DNA from: Enterococcus lemanii
GTDB taxonomy: Bacteria > Bacillota > Bacilli > Lactobacillales > Enterococcaceae
Length of the DNA stretch: 64,000 nt
NCBI RefSeq assembly: GCF_016909125.1
Contig: NZ_JAFBFD010000012.1
Span: 1 to 64,000, forward strand
Direction: 5' to 3'
Shown: positions 32,318 to 42,319 of the stretch, piece after piece
Position numbering within the stretch: the stretch's first letter is position 1
Layout of the letters: each line of letters begins with the position of its first letter
Position numbers and translations under genes: made by a program
The notes under the pieces: model-generated
Databases searched by the model: none
What the model was told of the DNA's origin: nothing
Seen by the model: only the letters and a program-made list of their open reading frames with translations

Positions 32318-35300
32318 ATGGAGAAAAATAAAGTAGTAGACATTAATAGTTTTGACAATTTGATAATACAAATTAATCAAACTGCTGGTGGCGTTCAGCG
32401 TGAAAGAGGAACATTATTTGAAAAATTAGTATTAGCTTATTTAAAAAATGAACCAACTTATAAGCGATTATACAAAAATGTTTGGACGTTAAATACAGTA
32501 CCAGAAGAATTTAATATTCCTAAGAAAGATACAGGCGTAGATTTAGTTGCGCAACAATTTAATGGTGACTTAGTCGCTGTACAAGCAAAGTTTTATCAAC
32601 ATAAAATCGGAAAAGATGAAATTAATTCTTTTGTTGCTGAATTAGGAAAAAATTATTACCAACGAGGGTTAATTGTTTCTACCGTGGACGATTGGAGTGC
32701 AAATGCTCAAGAAACAATCGAACACAATCAAAAGGGTATTGAGTTAATTGGATTATCAGATTTACGTAACTCTCAAATTGATTGGACAAAGTTTAGCTTT
32801 GAAAGACCAGAAATCATTTCAATCAAATCACCTAAAAAGCTTCGTCCTTATCAAGAAGTAGCCTTAGAGCGTGCAGTGGAGCATTTTAAAGAAAATGACC
32901 GTGGACAGATGATAATGGCTCCAGGGACAGGAAAAACGTTTACTAGTTTAAAAATAGCAGAAGCTCTTTCTAAAAAACAAAGTAGACAATTTAAAGTGCT
33001 CTACCTTGTACCAAGTATTCAATTATTAACTCAAACCCTTAGAGGTTGGAATAACGATACTGAATTAAATATGGCAAGTATGGCAGTTACATCAGATCGT
33101 GATGCTTCAAGAGGGAGTGACGGTACAGAAGATATTAAGGCAAGCGATATTGGCTATCCAGCCACTACTTCGACAGAACAGTTGCTGAAGAATTGGAAAG
33201 AAGTAGAACAATCTCAAAAAGATTCAGATATTCTTGTTGTATTTAGTACCTATCAAAGTATAGAAGTTATTGGAAATGCACAAAAAGAGGGTTTTCCTGA
33301 ATTTGATTTAATTATTTCTGATGAAGCGCATCGAACAACAGGTGCTCATGAAGCAAGTCAAGAAGCCAGTACATTTACAAAAGTCCATAGTAATACGAAT
33401 ATTCAAGGAAGAAAAAGAATCTATCAAACAGCTACACCTAAAATTTATGGTGAGAGTGCAAAAAAAAGTGCCAAGGATAAAAGTATTTTACTTTCTTCAA
33501 TGGACGATGCGGGTAAATTTGGGGAAGTATTTTATCGTATCGGATTTGGACAAGCGGTTTCTCATGGCATTTTGACAGATTATAAAGTAATGGTTTTAGC
33601 AGTAGATGAATCGGCAATTCAAAAAGATATGCAAAAATCATTATCTGATCCTGAAAATGGGTTAAATATCGATGATGTTGGACGAATTGTAGGGATTTGG
33701 AATGGCATGATGCGACGAAATGGCTATAAAAATCCGATTAAAAATAGTCCTTATGACGGCGCACCCCTAGAACGTGCAATTGCTTTTACAAGAACAATTG
33801 CTGATTCAAAAAAAGTAACACAACAGTTTGAAGAAGTGGTTAATGAATACTTAGGGTCAGAATTGGAAGAAGAATCGATTCAATTATCTATGAGACACGC
33901 AGATGGAACAATGAATGCCTTACAAAAAGGGGAAGTTTTAGATTGGTTAGCAGATTCAAACAAACCAGAAGATGAAGCAAGAATTGTATCAAACGTAAGA
34001 TTTTTAACAGAGGGCATCGATGTTCCAACATTAGATGCAGTTATCTTTTTAGCTGCTAAGAAGTCACAAGTGGATATTGTTCAAGCAGTTGGACGTATTA
34101 TGAGAAAATCCGAAGGCAAGGATTACGGTTATATTATTCTACCAATTGTTATTCCTTCTGGAGAAACTCCTGAATCAATTTTAGACAACAATAAAAATTA
34201 CGAAGTGGTTTGGCAAGTCATTAATGCTTTACGTTCTGTAGATGAACGTTTTGAAGCAATGGTGGATAAAATAAATATTGCGAAACCTAAGCAGTTAAAG
34301 GTTATTGGTATAGGCGGGGCACCAGCTAAGGGGAATGACTTGATCAATGAAGATTCTGATAATATATATCAAACAAAACTAGACCTTGAGTGGGATAAAT
34401 TTGAGGGTGCTATTTATGGTAAAATCGTTCAAAAAGTTGGAGATCGTAAATACCTAGAAAATTGGTCGGCAGATGTGGCTAAAATTGCTCAACGTCAAAT
34501 TAGTTGGATTAATAATAAATTAAAAGATAAAAAAGATCCAATTACGATTGAATTCAAAAAATTTGTCTCTTCATTGCAGCACAATATTAATGAGAGTATT
34601 GATGAAAATCAAGCTGCGGAAATGCTATCACAGCATTTGATTACTAAACCAGTGTTTGAAGCGCTATTTGATGAGTACAGTTTTGTTAATAACAATCCCG
34701 TATCAACAGCTATGGAAAATATCGTTAAAGAATTAGAAAAAGTAGGGTTTGCAAAAGAACAAGAAAATTTAGAACCTTTATACGAGTCAGTTAAAATGCG
34801 TGCTGAAGGTGTTGAAAAATCAGAAGATAAACAAAAAATTATTATTACGTTGTATGATAAATTTTTTAGCACAGCATTCAAATCAACAACAGAACGGTTA
34901 GGAATCGTCTTTACGCCTATTGAAGTTGTGGACTTCATTGTTAAATCAGTCGATGATGTATTAAAGAAGCATTTTGGAAAATCATTAGCCAGTGAAGGCG
35001 TTCATATCTTAGATCCGTTTACAGGAACAGGAACGTTTATCGTTCGCACATTGACTTATTTAAAGGAACAAATGGACAACGGGGAAGTTACGTTAGCAGA
35101 TATTACACGTAAATTTACCCAAGAATTGCATGCTAATGAGATTGTTCTATTAAGTTACTACATTGCCGCTATAAATATAGAATCAACCTTTGATGAAATG
35201 ACTGGTAAAGAACAGGGTTATACTCCATTTGAAGGAATTGTACTCACCGATACTTTTGAAAGTACAGAAATTGAAGATACATTGGACGATACTTATTTCG

Positions 35301-37042
35301 GCACTAACGATGAACGTCTAAAACGACAAAAGGAAGTTCCGATTACAGCTATTGTAGGAAATCCGCCATATTCAATTGGACAAAATAATGCTAATGATGA
35401 TAACGGAAACATTCATTATCCTAGTTTAGAAAAAGATATTGCTGAAACATATGGAAAATTTACTTCAGCAACAGCAAAAAATGCCTTATACGATAGTTAT
35501 ATTAAAGCTTTTAGATGGTCAACGAATAGAATTAAATCCAACGGGATAATAGCTTTTGTAACAAACGGATCATTTATTGACAGCAATGCAACAAGTGGAT
35601 TACGTAAATGCTGGTTTGAAGAATTTAATCATATTTATATTTTAAATTTACGAGGTGATGCACGTACACAGGGAGAACAACGTAGAAAAGAAGCTGGAAA
35701 TATATTTGACTCTGGTAGCAGAACTCCGATTGCTATTTCTATATTGGTGAAAGATGAAAGTGAAAATCATGAAATTCATTATCACGATATTGGGGACTAT
35801 CTAAGTCGGGATCAAAAATTAGAAATACTCCAAAATAGTAATTCTATTATCAATATTGACTGGAAATCCATTATTCCAGATAAGAATAACGATTGGATTA
35901 ATCAACGTGATGAAATATATGATACTTTCCTTCCACTTTACTCAAAAGAAGGAAAACGTATATTTAATGATCATAGTATCGGGGCGCAAACAGCTAGAGA
36001 TTTTTGGACATATGCCTTTTCTGAAAAAGAAGTATCAAAAAAAGTATCTAAGCTTATTTCCAATTATAATAGTGAAATTTCACGTTTATCTAGTATTAAA
36101 GATATAGATGAAAGACTAAAAAAGTTGAACACGGATGATTCTTATATTAAGTGGACAAGAGGATTAAAAAATAATTTTAAGCGAGAAAAAGAATTGGTGT
36201 ATTCTGAACAAAATATTATTTTAAGTGAATATAGACCATTTACAAAAAAATGGCTTTATTACAGTGGTGATGTTGTTGAGTATCCAGCAAAGTTTAAAAA
36301 TAGCTTTGGAGAAAATAATTTAATTATTTTTACAACAGGTACAGGTATTAGTAGAAACTTCTCAGCAATTATAGTTAATAATATACCAAATTATCACTTG
36401 ATGGATACGGGACAAGCATATTTACGTTATGATAATTCACAAAACCATACTTTACTTGATAATAATTCAAACATCGAAAATAATGTATTAAATATTTTTG
36501 GATTAACAGAAGATAATATATTTTTTTACGTTTATGGAGTCTTAAACTCATCAGAATATAAAATAAAATATGCAAATGACTTGAAGAAATCAAGTCCTCG
36601 TATACCATTATTGAAAAATAAAGAAAAATATGTTGAGATTGGAAATAAGTTGGCAAATTTGCATTTAAATTATGAGAACCAACCGAGTTGGAATGGCGTT
36701 GAGGTTGTGATTAGCAATTCAACTCCTAATTACAAGGTAACAAAAATGAAACACCCTAAAAAAGGAGTATTAGATACTATCATTTACAATGAGCATATTA
36801 CAATTAAAAATATTCCAGAAAAAGCTTATGAGTATATTGTTAATGGTCGTCCAGCAATTGAATGGATTATTGATCAATATCAAATAAAAACAGATAAAAA
36901 ATCAGGCATTACAGATGACCCAAATGAATTTAGTGATGATCCTAAGTATATTTTAAATCTATTGCTTTCCATCATTACTGTTAGTATGAAAACATTGGAG
37001 TTAATTGATGAGTTGCCAGAGTTTGAAGTTGTAGAAGCTTAA
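32318..37042 (+). CDS. Type ISP restriction-modification enzyme (LlaGI/LlaBIII-like)
   Basis: A 1574-residue single polypeptide. N-terminal Mrr-type nuclease: E35, D75, then QAK at 89-91. SF2 helicase: Walker A APGTGKT near 202-208, DEAH near 335, motif VI QAVGRIMRK. Then a coupler and an N6-adenine methyltransferase: motif I DPFTGTGTF near 899, motif IV NPPY near 1014. The C-terminal 400 residues are the target recognition domain. Length and order are those of LlaGI. These enzymes methylate one strand of an asymmetric site, and translocate and cut when head-to-head sites are unmodified. All motifs are intact. Confidence 0.95.
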   Translation: MEKNKVVDINSFDNLIIQINQTAGGVQRERGTLFEKLVLAYLKNEPTYKRLYKNVWTLNTVPEEFNIPKKDTGVDLVAQQFNGDLVAVQAKFYQHKIGKDEINSFVAELGKNYYQRGLIVSTVDDWSANAQETIEHNQKGIELIGLSDLRNSQIDWTKFSFERPEIISIKSPKKLRPYQEVALERAVEHFKENDRGQMIMAPGTGKTFTSLKIAEALSKKQSRQFKVLYLVPSIQLLTQTLRGWNNDTELNMASMAVTSDRDASRGSDGTEDIKASDIGYPATTSTEQLLKNWKEVEQSQKDSDILVVFSTYQSIEVIGNAQKEGFPEFDLIISDEAHRTTGAHEASQEASTFTKVHSNTNIQGRKRIYQTATPKIYGESAKKSAKDKSILLSSMDDAGKFGEVFYRIGFGQAVSHGILTDYKVMVLAVDESAIQKDMQKSLSDPENGLNIDDVGRIVGIWNGMMRRNGYKNPIKNSPYDGAPLERAIAFTRTIADSKKVTQQFEEVVNEYLGSELEEESIQLSMRHADGTMNALQKGEVLDWLADSNKPEDEARIVSNVRFLTEGIDVPTLDAVIFLAAKKSQVDIVQAVGRIMRKSEGKDYGYIILPIVIPSGETPESILDNNKNYEVVWQVINALRSVDERFEAMVDKINIAKPKQLKVIGIGGAPAKGNDLINEDSDNIYQTKLDLEWDKFEGAIYGKIVQKVGDRKYLENWSADVAKIAQRQISWINNKLKDKKDPITIEFKKFVSSLQHNINESIDENQAAEMLSQHLITKPVFEALFDEYSFVNNNPVSTAMENIVKELEKVGFAKEQENLEPLYESVKMRAEGVEKSEDKQKIIITLYDKFFSTAFKSTTERLGIVFTPIEVVDFIVKSVDDVLKKHFGKSLASEGVHILDPFTGTGTFIVRTLTYLKEQMDNGEVTLADITRKFTQELHANEIVLLSYYIAAINIESTFDEMTGKEQGYTPFEGIVLTDTFESTEIEDTLDDTYFGTNDERLKRQKEVPITAIVGNPPYSIGQNNANDDNGNIHYPSLEKDIAETYGKFTSATAKNALYDSYIKAFRWSTNRIKSNGIIAFVTNGSFIDSNATSGLRKCWFEEFNHIYILNLRGDARTQGEQRRKEAGNIFDSGSRTPIAISILVKDESENHEIHYHDIGDYLSRDQKLEILQNSNSIINIDWKSIIPDKNNDWINQRDEIYDTFLPLYSKEGKRIFNDHSIGAQTARDFWTYAFSEKEVSKKVSKLISNYNSEISRLSSIKDIDERLKKLNTDDSYIKWTRGLKNNFKREKELVYSEQNIILSEYRPFTKKWLYYSGDVVEYPAKFKNSFGENNLIIFTTGTGISRNFSAIIVNNIPNYHLMDTGQAYLRYDNSQNHTLLDNNSNIENNVLNIFGLTEDNIFFYVYGVLNSSEYKIKYANDLKKSSPRIPLLKNKEKYVEIGNKLANLHLNYENQPSWNGVEVVISNSTPNYKVTKMKHPKKGVLDTIIYNEHITIKNIPEKAYEYIVNGRPAIEWIIDQYQIKTDKKSGITDDPNEFSDDPKYILNLLLSIITVSMKTLELIDELPEFEVVEA

Positions 37043-37144
37043 AAAGGGCCCGGTTAATTGGGCTGATTAAGGCAATACTAGACCAGATATAGAAACAAGT
37101 ACAAATAGACACTTGTTTAAATTTTTTGTAAAGGAGTGAATATT

Positions 37145-39007
37145 ATGAGTTTTAATACTGAAACTAGAACTATACTAGATTTATTTCAACGCCCTTGTAG
37201 ATATATTATCCCAAGATATCAAAGAAATTACGTTTGGAAAGAAACAAATTGGAGTGAGCTAATAACAGATATTAAATTTACGATAAGTGCATCAGGTAAT
37301 ATGTCCTGGTCTCATTTTTTAGGAACAATCGTTTTGAGTAATTATACACCACGGAGAGAAAATGAGACTATTCGTGGAATAACAGATTATGAAATTATCG
37401 ATGGTCAGCAGCGTTTAACCACTATATATTTTGTTTTTATTGCTATATATAGACGTCTTTTATTAATAGATACACCTGAATCGAATAATAGAGCTACCTA
37501 TATATATGATACATTTATCACTTCTTTATCAGCTAATTCAGAAAAAAATCTTGTTATTACTAATGATGATTTTAAAGATGACATAGAAAGAATTGTAGAA
37601 ACAGCTAAGGAAAAAAGTATGCCTGATAAAAACAATCATTTTTATAATATGTATAATTATTTCTGTGTACATTTCCACAACCTTTCTTTTTCAGAAGTAG
37701 ATACCTTTTTAAATAAGTTATTGGATATAAACATTGTAGAGATAGTCTCTGATCAGGAAGAAGAAATATATAATATTTTTGAAGTTTTAAATGCAAGAGG
37801 ACAAAAATTAAAACAAATTGAATTATTGAAAAATCATGTTATGAAGTACGTTCAACCAAGAGAGGATTCCTTTATAGATGCTGCTAGAGATAAATGGAAT
37901 GAAATAGTAAGAAATAGCAATAAATTACCAGATGTAGATAATTTAATAAATCACTTCTCAAAATGTTATATAAAAAAGAATGCCGAAAATGCGAATTCTG
38001 TATATCGATTAATTAAAGAAGAAATAAATATATCTGATTTAGGGACTTTATTAACTGATTTACATCAGTTTTCAATAGTTTATCAATCAATTACGGATAA
38101 AGATACAACAGATGATGTAATTGAATATTTTAATATAAAAAGAAATCAGCAAATACGGTCTTTATTAACATCAATTTCAATTTTAGAAAATCGAAATATA
38201 ATTAATTCTGATGAAAAAAGAACAGCTTTTGTGAATATTCGTAATTTCTTTTTTATATTTAATGCTATGCAAAAAACTAGCAATAGGACAGATGATATTG
38301 TCAGTAATACTTCTTTTAATATCTATCACTGTCAGGAATCAACTCATTTTAAATTTATAATATCAGATTTTTTTCATAAAATTTCCTCACACATTAGCGA
38401 AGAAGAATTTAGAAATTCTTTTTATAATAATCAATCATTTAAATATTCAAACAAAGATCGTACGCTTAAAAGAAATTCTAGATTAGTAAAATATACACTT
38501 CAAAAATATTGTGAATCTATACAAACAGATACTATGCTAGATAGTAGACATCTGACCATTGAGCATTTACTTAATGATAATGGATATACAGATAATGCAA
38601 ATTTGTATAATTTAACATTGACTACCGAATCTATTAATAGCGAAGAATTAGAAGATAAGTGTATTACAGAAAAAATTAGTATATTAGGTGCGAGATCATC
38701 TATTTTAGTCAATAGAAATTTATCTATTTATATGCACAATGAAACATTTGATCAAGATAAAAGAAAAGAAGATATGTTACATGAAATGTACAATAATATT
38801 TTTGAATTTGACCCTGAAATATTCCATATAACTAAAGAGGATATTGAGGACTTCAATAAACAGAAATCGATAGTACGGGAAAATGAGACTTTGAATAAGT
38901 TGCTTAATCAGTTGGGGAAGAATTTTTTACCACGGTTAAATGCAGATCCCAAATTGAATGAATCTTTGATGATGTATAGAGCTTTAACTGAAAGTGATGA
39001 GGCATGA
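37145..39007 (+). CDS. DUF262/DUF1524 protein (GmrSD-like), possible Type IV restriction or defence factor
   Basis: A 620-residue protein from ATG 37145 (AAGGAG at 37130-37135). The N-terminal DUF262 domain has IPRYQRNYVW and the NTP-binding DGQQRLTT motif near residue 86. The C-terminal part has TIEHLL...NANLYNLTLT, which resembles the DUF1524 His-Asn nuclease motif in weak form. DUF262-DUF1524 fusions include GmrSD-like enzymes that cut modified phage DNA. It lies 100 nt after the Type ISP gene and is followed by a strong terminator, so the two probably form one defence unit. Confidence 0.8.
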   Translation: MSFNTETRTILDLFQRPCRYIIPRYQRNYVWKETNWSELITDIKFTISASGNMSWSHFLGTIVLSNYTPRRENETIRGITDYEIIDGQQRLTTIYFVFIAIYRRLLLIDTPESNNRATYIYDTFITSLSANSEKNLVITNDDFKDDIERIVETAKEKSMPDKNNHFYNMYNYFCVHFHNLSFSEVDTFLNKLLDINIVEIVSDQEEEIYNIFEVLNARGQKLKQIELLKNHVMKYVQPREDSFIDAARDKWNEIVRNSNKLPDVDNLINHFSKCYIKKNAENANSVYRLIKEEINISDLGTLLTDLHQFSIVYQSITDKDTTDDVIEYFNIKRNQQIRSLLTSISILENRNIINSDEKRTAFVNIRNFFFIFNAMQKTSNRTDDIVSNTSFNIYHCQESTHFKFIISDFFHKISSHISEEEFRNSFYNNQSFKYSNKDRTLKRNSRLVKYTLQKYCESIQTDTMLDSRHLTIEHLLNDNGYTDNANLYNLTLTTESINSEELEDKCITEKISILGARSSILVNRNLSIYMHNETFDQDKRKEDMLHEMYNNIFEFDPEIFHITKEDIEDFNKQKSIVRENETLNKLLNQLGKNFLPRLNADPKLNESLMMYRALTESDEA

Positions 39008-39169
39008 ATTTAACTAAACTTTATCAATGATTTTATTCGTAAAACAATATATGATATATCAAATACATTTACTAAACGTTTTAAATGTAACTAAAAAAGT
39101 TCACAGTCATTAGAACATATTTAATGAGAATGCATTACCTAACTTAATTAAATATAGGTTGAGGAAATT

Positions 39170-39210
39170 GAGTTCTAGAATGAAGTATTTCATTCTAGGG
39201 CTCGATTTTT
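39170..39210. terminator. Terminator of the R-M/DUF262 unit
   Basis: GAGTTCTAGAATGAA pairs with TTCATTCTAGGGCTC (one mismatch) around four bases and is followed by GATTTTT. Confidence 0.8.
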
Positions 39211-39334
39211 GTTCTTAAAAAATTTCGATATTAAAAATAAGCTTAGTCATGTACCAAAATACTGTAACCATAAAGAAAGTTACCCTTTATTAGCCATCTT
39301 CTTCAACATGGCCCTTTTTCATCAATAAAAGCTA

Positions 39335-39491
39335 TCCCCATCTTTTCCAACTCCCTAATTTAAAACAAAACCCTTTAGTGTAGAATACTTCTCCTTCAAA
39401 ATAACCGTCTTTCTTATTTGAACGTGAAAATAAACCCGCATTAACTTAATGCTTGACTTAGCTTTTCTGCTAGAACTACTGTCATTGACAT
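39335..39491 (-). pseudogene. 5' remnant of topoisomerase III (topB)
   Basis: The minus strand begins MTVVLAEKLSQALS and, after an in-frame stop and shift, reads SNKKDGYFE. Both match the start of the intact TopB at 61.5 kb (VILAEKPSQAL...SNKKDGYFE). The rest of the gene is missing. It is a broken second copy and lies just downstream of the relaxase gene. Confidence 0.85.
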
Positions 39492-39493
39492 CC

Positions 39494-40795
39494 TTATCTC
39501 TTCCTTTCATTTTTCTTCTCTAAATTCTTTTGTTTCTGCATTTCTGTAAAATGTTTATATAGCATACTTCGATCTTTTAAAACACTTTCTTGGTATACCT
39601 GCAAATCTTCAAAAGTGTAAATGCTGTATTGTTTTTTCAAGTGATTTAAATCTTTCTTGGCATTATCGAATATTTTAAATTCTTGATAATGATCATGTTT
39701 AAACTCCTGTTTATTGGTTGCTGCTTTGTAATCCGCAATCAAGCGTGCGCTTGCTTGATAATCAGAAAAAGCGTGCGCTTTCCGTTCTAAATCGTGTAAA
39801 ATTTCGTCCTTTTCCTGTAGGTTATTTTCAATAAACTGCACAAATTCTGCTTCCGTTTTTTGAATTTCCTCAATCTCTTCCAGGGATTTATGTTCGTTAA
39901 AGACTAAGTGACTAATCTCCTGCAAGTGAAGGATGTTTTGCTTGGTGGCCCATTTTCGCAAGCCATAATTGTTGGCATATTTTGCTTCGGTTTTATCAAT
40001 TGCTTTAGTTTTAAGCGTGTAATCGAACTTATAAATCTGAAAATTCTTGTGCTCAATTCGATATCGAATTGAATTTTCCGTGTAATTCATTCCCAACGTT
40101 TTGGTACGCATGTACCGATTGGTTTTGTCATTTAAGAAGGCAAGATATTTCCCTTGCTTTGGTTTAAAACCTGCTTGATCCATTTCCTCAATAAATTGAT
40201 CGTAAGTCTCACTTTTCTCAACGGATTGATCGATGGCTACTTCTAATTTTTCTTTAAAAGAAGTTCCTTTTAGTCTTGCACGTTGTTCGCGCTGAGTAAT
40301 GTAATGCAGCTTATCTTCATGTTTTTTCTCTTGTGGAATAATTAAATGATATTTTTTAGATAATTTGTCATTCTCATGTCTTAGATTGTCGATTGTATTA
40401 CGCCTTGATGTATCAAATAGTAACAAACTATCCATTTTCACCTGATTAAAAATAATATGATTATGAATATAATTCGTATCAATATGTGTCGCAATAATAT
40501 ATTGGTGTTCACCTTTTAAATAATTATCCGCAAACTCAATGCCAATTTTATGAACTTCTTCAGGCGTAATATTTTCTTCAAAATCAAACGATTGAATGAT
40601 CATTTTCGCTTTATTTTTTGTTTCTTTTCTTAATAGATTTTTTCTTTTTTCGTATAAGTAATTGAAATCTTCCAAAATAAAATCTCTATCACAACCAAAG
40701 GTTGAGATCAGATCATTCCTCGTCTTTGTCTCTTGCTGTATATATTGAATCGCTTGATCTAATCGTTTTACAGATTGAATTTTAACAATCGACAT
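39494..40795 (-). CDS. MOBP-type relaxase
   Basis: A 433-residue protein. Metal-binding HxxxxxxHxH is visible as H104, H111 and H113 (THIDTNYIHNHIIFN). The likely nucleophile is Tyr18 (QAIQYIQQETK). The C-terminal 150 residues are a coiled-coil-rich region for partner contacts. It nicks the plasmid at oriT and pilots the strand through the VirD4/T4SS channel. It starts one base into the end of the accessory gene (40795), so the two are coupled. The promoter and candidate oriT lie to the right. Confidence 0.9.
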   Translation of the reverse strand: MSIVKIQSVKRLDQAIQYIQQETKTRNDLISTFGCDRDFILEDFNYLYEKRKNLLRKETKNKAKMIIQSFDFEENITPEEVHKIGIEFADNYLKGEHQYIIATHIDTNYIHNHIIFNQVKMDSLLLFDTSRRNTIDNLRHENDKLSKKYHLIIPQEKKHEDKLHYITQREQRARLKGTSFKEKLEVAIDQSVEKSETYDQFIEEMDQAGFKPKQGKYLAFLNDKTNRYMRTKTLGMNYTENSIRYRIEHKNFQIYKFDYTLKTKAIDKTEAKYANNYGLRKWATKQNILHLQEISHLVFNEHKSLEEIEEIQKTEAEFVQFIENNLQEKDEILHDLERKAHAFSDYQASARLIADYKAATNKQEFKHDHYQEFKIFDNAKKDLNHLKKQYSIYTFEDLQVYQESVLKDRSMLYKHFTEMQKQKNLEKKNERKR

Positions 40796-41496
40796 TAGTC
40801 CTCACGTACTTTCCTATAGTCATCTAGAACATTTAAAATAGTAAGAAAGTCTTCTTCCTCTAATTGGCTATTTCGAGCAATTAATTTTTGATTGATGGCA
40901 TAGATTTTTTCATCTAATACATTTGAAAAATCAACAATTGTATCATAATCATACGTATGAATTTGAAAACTTTTTAGGAAATATTCAATATAAGGGGGAT
41001 AGGTTTCATCTAAATTACTTTGAATCGTTAAGTCAATAAATGAACGCAATTGAGAAACAATGTGTTCCTCAATATCCTCATAAATCAAATAATTAGGGAC
41101 GCGTTTATTTTGATTTTCAAGTAATTCTCGCAATTGTCTTGCCGTCATTTTTTCCATTTCAATCTTTGTTGAATCAATTTTTACTTTCTCATTTTTCAAC
41201 AATCGCTCTAAGCTTTTTAACTGATAGTCTATTTCTTTGACTTGACTATCGTCAATATAATTACTAAAGCGAATCTCACGAATCAAGCTATTGACGTTAT
41301 TTCCAATTCGTCTAAACTGAATCACTAGATCTCTATAATCAGAGGTGTTTAAATTGACTGTGATCTGCTTTTCGACACTATTAATAACCAAAGCGGAAAT
41401 GGTTGTCTTTAATTTTTCTGCTTTTTTTTGGATCATCTTTTTCTCTTTTTCTGTTACTCGAATCGAAAGTCTTTGTGTTTTTTCTACGGTATTCAA
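40795..41496 (-). CDS. Relaxosome accessory protein (PcfF/MobC-like, ribbon-helix-helix)
   Basis: A 233-residue protein with an N-terminal ribbon-helix-helix (QRLSIRVTEKEKKMIQKKAEKL) and the MobC signature FRRIGNNVNSLIREIRF near residue 65-80. The C-terminal half is unknown and acidic, longer than PcfF (about 118). It is thought to bind oriT and bring the relaxase to it. It overlaps the relaxase start by one base. Its own promoter region contains the repeats expected of oriT. Confidence 0.85.
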   Translation of the reverse strand: MNTVEKTQRLSIRVTEKEKKMIQKKAEKLKTTISALVINSVEKQITVNLNTSDYRDLVIQFRRIGNNVNSLIREIRFSNYIDDSQVKEIDYQLKSLERLLKNEKVKIDSTKIEMEKMTARQLRELLENQNKRVPNYLIYEDIEEHIVSQLRSFIDLTIQSNLDETYPPYIEYFLKSFQIHTYDYDTIVDFSNVLDEKIYAINQKLIARNSQLEEEDFLTILNVLDDYRKVRED

Positions 41497-41761
41497 TTAA
41501 TCACTTCCTTAAAAATTATAAATTATAAATTACTAAAAAAATCGAGCGAAGCGACATGAAATCTATTTGCATTTATGCAAATAATTTTACAAGGTGATAG
41601 GATATTTCCTAACAGGTCAAAACGCCAGTTTTGGTATTTGTGTACACAAATACGTAGCCTGCCTAACATTTAATCGATTTATCTTTCAGGTTTATATTAC
41701 CATATTTTTAACTTTTGTGATATGATTAATAAAACGTTTTCAAAAAGGAGGGTATGTTCTT
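41497..41761. other. Probable oriT region between divergent mob genes
   Basis: Between the minus-strand relaxosome genes and the plus-strand pcfB-like gene. Inverted repeats are TATTTGCA/TGCAAATA (about 41567-41583), TATTTGTGTACACAAATA (about 41634-41651), and an AAAACGCCAGTTTT stem. Such a block beside an RHH accessory gene is the usual oriT layout. The nick site cannot be assigned by eye. Confidence 0.6.
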
Positions 41762-42289
41762 ATGGTAAGTATTGATGAAAATGTCGAAGTAGGGATTGAA
41801 TTAACAACGACTTCGATTCGTTTAAGTGCAAAAGTGTTAGTCGCCATCATGGACTACTTTTTGAATCTTGGAACAGATGAAAAAAAGTATCAAGATTTAA
41901 CCACAAAACAAGGAAAAATGAAGATTCAAGAACTATTTGAAAAGAATCAAAATAGCGGCGTAGAAGCACTCGGTAGTAATGTTTCAAAAGATGAGATCAA
42001 CGCCATTACAAAAGAGCTCAAATCCATGGGTGTCGATTTTTCGCCAAAAAAAATAGGCAAAGATAGTTACTCCTTATTTTTTGCAGGAAAAGATCGAGAA
42101 GCGATTGAAACAGGGTTAAGAAACACAATTGAAAAATACGCTGTGAAAGAAACAAAGAAACAGGAACTAATGGAAAAAAGCAAAAAACCGCTTTTTTATA
42201 TCAAAGACTTACAAGAAAAATCGAGGGTGCAAAAGCAGGAACAGTCAAAAGAAAAAGTTCGGACAAAAAAGCAAACGCAGAAACTTTAA
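41762..42289 (+). CDS. PcfB-like DUF3801 protein
   Basis: A 175-residue protein of the DUF3801 family (EVGIELTTTSIRLSAKVLVAIMDY) with a basic Lys/Gln-rich tail. PcfB of pCF10 belongs here and helps the coupling protein PcfC dock the relaxosome. GGAGG lies 9-10 nt before the ATG. It is the first plus-strand gene after oriT, followed by the 78-residue gene. Confidence 0.82.
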   Translation: MVSIDENVEVGIELTTTSIRLSAKVLVAIMDYFLNLGTDEKKYQDLTTKQGKMKIQELFEKNQNSGVEALGSNVSKDEINAITKELKSMGVDFSPKKIGKDSYSLFFAGKDREAIETGLRNTIEKYAVKETKKQELMEKSKKPLFYIKDLQEKSRVQKQEQSKEKVRTKKQTQKL

Positions 42290-42319
42290 TTTAAAATTAT
42301 TTATGGAAAGGAGAGTATC

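Larger units (their letters stand above)
39008..39493. other. Island edge: terminator and topB remnant
   Basis: Noncoding sequence after the DUF262 gene with a terminator (39170-39210) and, at its right end, the minus-strand topB remnant. The word TTAATCAACC-type repeats were not found. The region marks the join between the defence island and the transfer backbone. Confidence 0.6.
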
